From: Acidimicrobiia bacterium | Lineage (GTDB): Bacteria; Actinomycetota; Acidimicrobiia; Acidimicrobiales; Ilumatobacteraceae | DNA length: 7,691 bases | Direction of reading: 5' to 3' | Assembly: GCA_013815505.1 (NCBI GenBank) | Contig: JACDGA010000078.1 | Span: 1-7,691, forward strand | Shown: positions 6,123 to 7,691 of the stretch, piece after piece | Numbering within the stretch: the first letter of the stretch is position 1 | How the letters are laid out: each line of letters opens with the position of its first letter | Notes under the pieces: model-generated | Seen by the model: only the letters and a program-made list of their open reading frames with translations | Databases searched by the model: none | Told to the model about the DNA's origin: nothing | Position numbers and translations under genes: made by a program

Positions 6123-7691
6123 TCAGTGGAAGTCGCGGCTGGCGTGGACGGTGGAGCCGGGGACGACGAGCGGGGCGAGGTGCTCGGCGACGATGTTGAT
6201 GACGCCCTCGCTGCGTTCGAGCCGGCCGCGGATCAGCATCGCGGGCGCCTCACGGGCGACACGGCGGAACCTCGCCCAGCAGCCTTTCGAGACGACGACG
6301 TTGATCAGCCCCGTCTCGTCTTCGAGGTTGAGGAACGTCGTGCCCTGCGCCGTCATCGGGCGCTGGCGATGGGTCACCACACCGGCGACGAGGACCCGCC
6401 CGCCCGGCTCGCGCTCCCACAGCCCCGCCGACGTCACCACGCCGTGCTCGGCGAGCTGGGTGCGGAGGAACTGCGTGGGGTGACCGGTGGGGGCGACGCC
6501 CGTCGCCCACAGATCGGCGACGGCCGCCTCGCTCGCCGACATCTCCGGCAACGCCGGTGCCCGCTCGCCGGTGACGATGCCGGGCAGCGTCCCCTGTCGG
6601 GCCTGGGCGACCGAGCCGACGGTCCACAGCGCACGGCGCCGGTCGAGTCCGAGCGACTCCTCGAACACGCCTGCGGTGGCCATCGACTCCAGCTGCGCCA
6701 ACGTGAGCGACGGCACCCGCCGCACGAGGTCTTCTGCGTCGGCGTAGGGGCCGTCGGCGTCGCGGCACGCCTCGATCTCGTCGGCGACCTCGCTCCCGAT
6801 GCCACGCACCGAACCCAACCCCAACCGCACGGCGAGCTCTCGCTGCGAACCGACACCAGCTTGTCGATCGCGCCGTTCAGGGGTGGAGCCCCGCTTCGGC
6901 ACGGCGGCGTCTCCAGGCGCTTCGCCGGCCGCATCATGAACAGCCTCGAGAGTCGCTGCGGCTCTCGACGCCACCAGATCGGGGCTGCGGACGACGACGC
7001 CGTGGCGGCGGGCGTCCTGGCACAGCGTGTGCGGACTCCAGAACCCCATCGGCTGGGCGTTGAGCAGCGCCGCGCAGAAGGCGGCCGGCTCGTGGTACTT
7101 GATCCACGACGAGGCGTAGACGAGGTAGGCGAAGCTCACCGAATGGCTCTCGGGGAAGCCGTAGTTGGCGAACGCCTTCATCTTCACGTACAGCTCGTCG
7201 GCGATCTCGCCCTCGATGCCACGCTCCGCCATCCCGGCGTAGAGCCGCTCGCGCAGTCGCTCCATCCGCGCCGCCGAGCGCTTCGACCCCATCGCCTGGC
7301 GCAGCTCGTCGGACTCTGCGGGGGTGAACCCGGCGACGTCGATCGCCATCTGCATCAGCTGCTCCTGGAACAGCGGCACGCCGAGCGTCTTGCCGAGGCT
7401 GTTTTCGAGCAGCGGGTGGAGGTAGGTGATCGGCTCCTGGCCGTTGCGGCGGCGGATGTAGGGATGCACCGAGCCGCCCTGGATCGGACCGGGGCGGATC
7501 AGCGCGACCTCGACGACGAGGTCGTAGAAGCGCCGCGGCTTGAGCCTCGGCAACGTCGCCATCTGTGCCCGCGATTCGATCTGGAACACACCGACCGTGT
7601 CCGCGCGACAGAGCATGGCGTAGACCTCGTCCTCCTGGGGGATCGTCGCCAGATCGACCTCGTACCCCCGGTGCTCGGCGATCAGGTCGAC
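6123..7691 (-). CDS. dnaE2: Error-prone DNA polymerase DnaE2 (ImuC), C-terminal 522 residues
   Basis: The frame is open to the right edge, so the 5' half (PHP domain and catalytic palm) is outside; full DnaE2 is about 1050-1100 aa. Landmarks in partial numbering: VDLIAEHRGYEVDLATIP (from residue 1) leading into DTVGVFQIESRAQM (about 31-44), a DnaE2 hallmark; RPGPIQGG (66-73); RQAMGSKRS (131-139); FANYGFPESHS (174-184); LNAQPMGFWSP (210-220); QDARRHGV (225-232). A helix-hairpin-helix region follows (about 290-345), then an OB-fold (about 432-505) with VLVAGVVTHRQRP and TTFLNLEDETG, and the SRDFH terminus seen in this subfamily. The protein is the translesion polymerase of the ImuA-ImuB-DnaE2 mutasome, normally SOS-induced; its promoter and any imuB lie outside the window. 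Replicative DnaE1 is excluded by the FQIESRAQM and SRDFH signatures and the lack of a long tail. A 35-residue hydrophilic segment (250-284) has deviant codon use. The right edge falls just after where the last palm aspartate should be. Confidence 0.95.
   Translation of the reverse strand, partial: VDLIAEHRGYEVDLATIPQEDEVYAMLCRADTVGVFQIESRAQMATLPRLKPRRFYDLVVEVALIRPGPIQGGSVHPYIRRRNGQEPITYLHPLLENSLGKTLGVPLFQEQLMQMAIDVAGFTPAESDELRQAMGSKRSAARMERLRERLYAGMAERGIEGEIADELYVKMKAFANYGFPESHSVSFAYLVYASSWIKYHEPAAFCAALLNAQPMGFWSPHTLCQDARRHGVVVRSPDLVASRAAATLEAVHDAAGEAPGDAAVPKRGSTPERRDRQAGVGSQRELAVRLGLGSVRGIGSEVADEIEACRDADGPYADAEDLVRRVPSLTLAQLESMATAGVFEESLGLDRRRALWTVGSVAQARQGTLPGIVTGERAPALPEMSASEAAVADLWATGVAPTGHPTQFLRTQLAEHGVVTSAGLWEREPGGRVLVAGVVTHRQRPMTAQGTTFLNLEDETGLINVVVSKGCWARFRRVAREAPAMLIRGRLERSEGVINIVAEHLAPLVVPGSTVHASRDFH
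6840..6944 (-). other. Compositionally deviant 35-codon linker within dnaE2
   Basis: Between the conserved TLE (residues 247-249 of the partial protein) and LAVRLGLG lies a hydrophilic Ala/Gly/Pro/Arg-rich segment. By direct count, 16 of its 35 codons end in A or T (for example GCT, GTT, CAT, GAT at its start). Of the next 20 codons, 2 do. The frame is intact. Family members usually pass from this TLE to the RLGL motif with a shorter or variable linker, so this is probably a poorly constrained loop before the helix-hairpin-helix region. Confidence 0.6.
6946..6968. repeat. Inverted repeat (7-bp arms, 9-base loop) inside dnaE2
   Basis: TCGAGAG at 6946-6952 pairs perfectly with CTCTCGA at 6962-6968. 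Further pairing inside the loop is possible on the plus strand (one G-T wobble plus two G-C pairs). It encodes part of SRAAATLE and uses the rare AGA arginine codon. It directly borders the deviant segment at 6840-6944. Confidence 0.4.

Noticed and set aside
5917..6123. 68-codon minus-strand frame over the dnaE2-hrpA spacer
   Set aside because: It is Arg-rich with no structure, while a frame offset from it encodes a convincing membrane protein (5901-6062).
1..7691. Window begins with GATC and ends with GTCGAC, suggesting restriction-cut ends
   Set aside because: Both words are very common in GC-rich DNA, and both terminal genes simply run off the edges; no rearrangement is implied.

Overview
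The window is uniformly G+C-rich coding DNA with strongly G/C-biased third codon positions. The partial DnaE2 resembles actinobacterial DnaE2 proteins (RQAMGSKRS segment, SRDFH C-terminus). A high-GC member of the Actinomycetota is the best guess. I cannot place it more finely from sequence alone; an uncultured or acidimicrobial lineage would fit equally well. No mobile element, tRNA, rRNA or CRISPR array is visible, and the window reads as ordinary chromosome.

Left block (1-2054, + strand): three tightly packed co-directional genes. First is a 5'-truncated small alpha/beta hydrolase. Twelve bases later comes an isocitrate lyase/PEP mutase superfamily protein of the type without a catalytic loop cysteine. 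A YbaK/EbsC-type aminoacyl-tRNA deacylase follows, its ATG overlapping the preceding TGA by one base. The packing suggests one transcript, although the three activities do not form an obvious pathway.

Right block (2060-7691, - strand, read right to left): the C-terminal half of the error-prone polymerase DnaE2 (ImuC), which runs off the right edge; a 53-codon single-pass membrane protein resembling DUF6199, easily missed because it is so short; and a full-length DEAH-box RNA helicase, HrpA (1253 aa). The two blocks converge with only five bases between the YbaK and HrpA stop codons.

Functionally, the minus-strand block puts a DNA-damage-tolerance polymerase next to a helicase linked to mRNA handling and rescue of stalled ribosomes, with a tiny membrane protein between them. 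I found no convincing undescribed system. The points most worth a second look are the small membrane protein and its immediate upstream DNA, a compositionally deviant 35-codon segment inside dnaE2, and two starts without a Shine-Dalgarno sequence that have TANNNT motifs at leaderless-transcript spacing.
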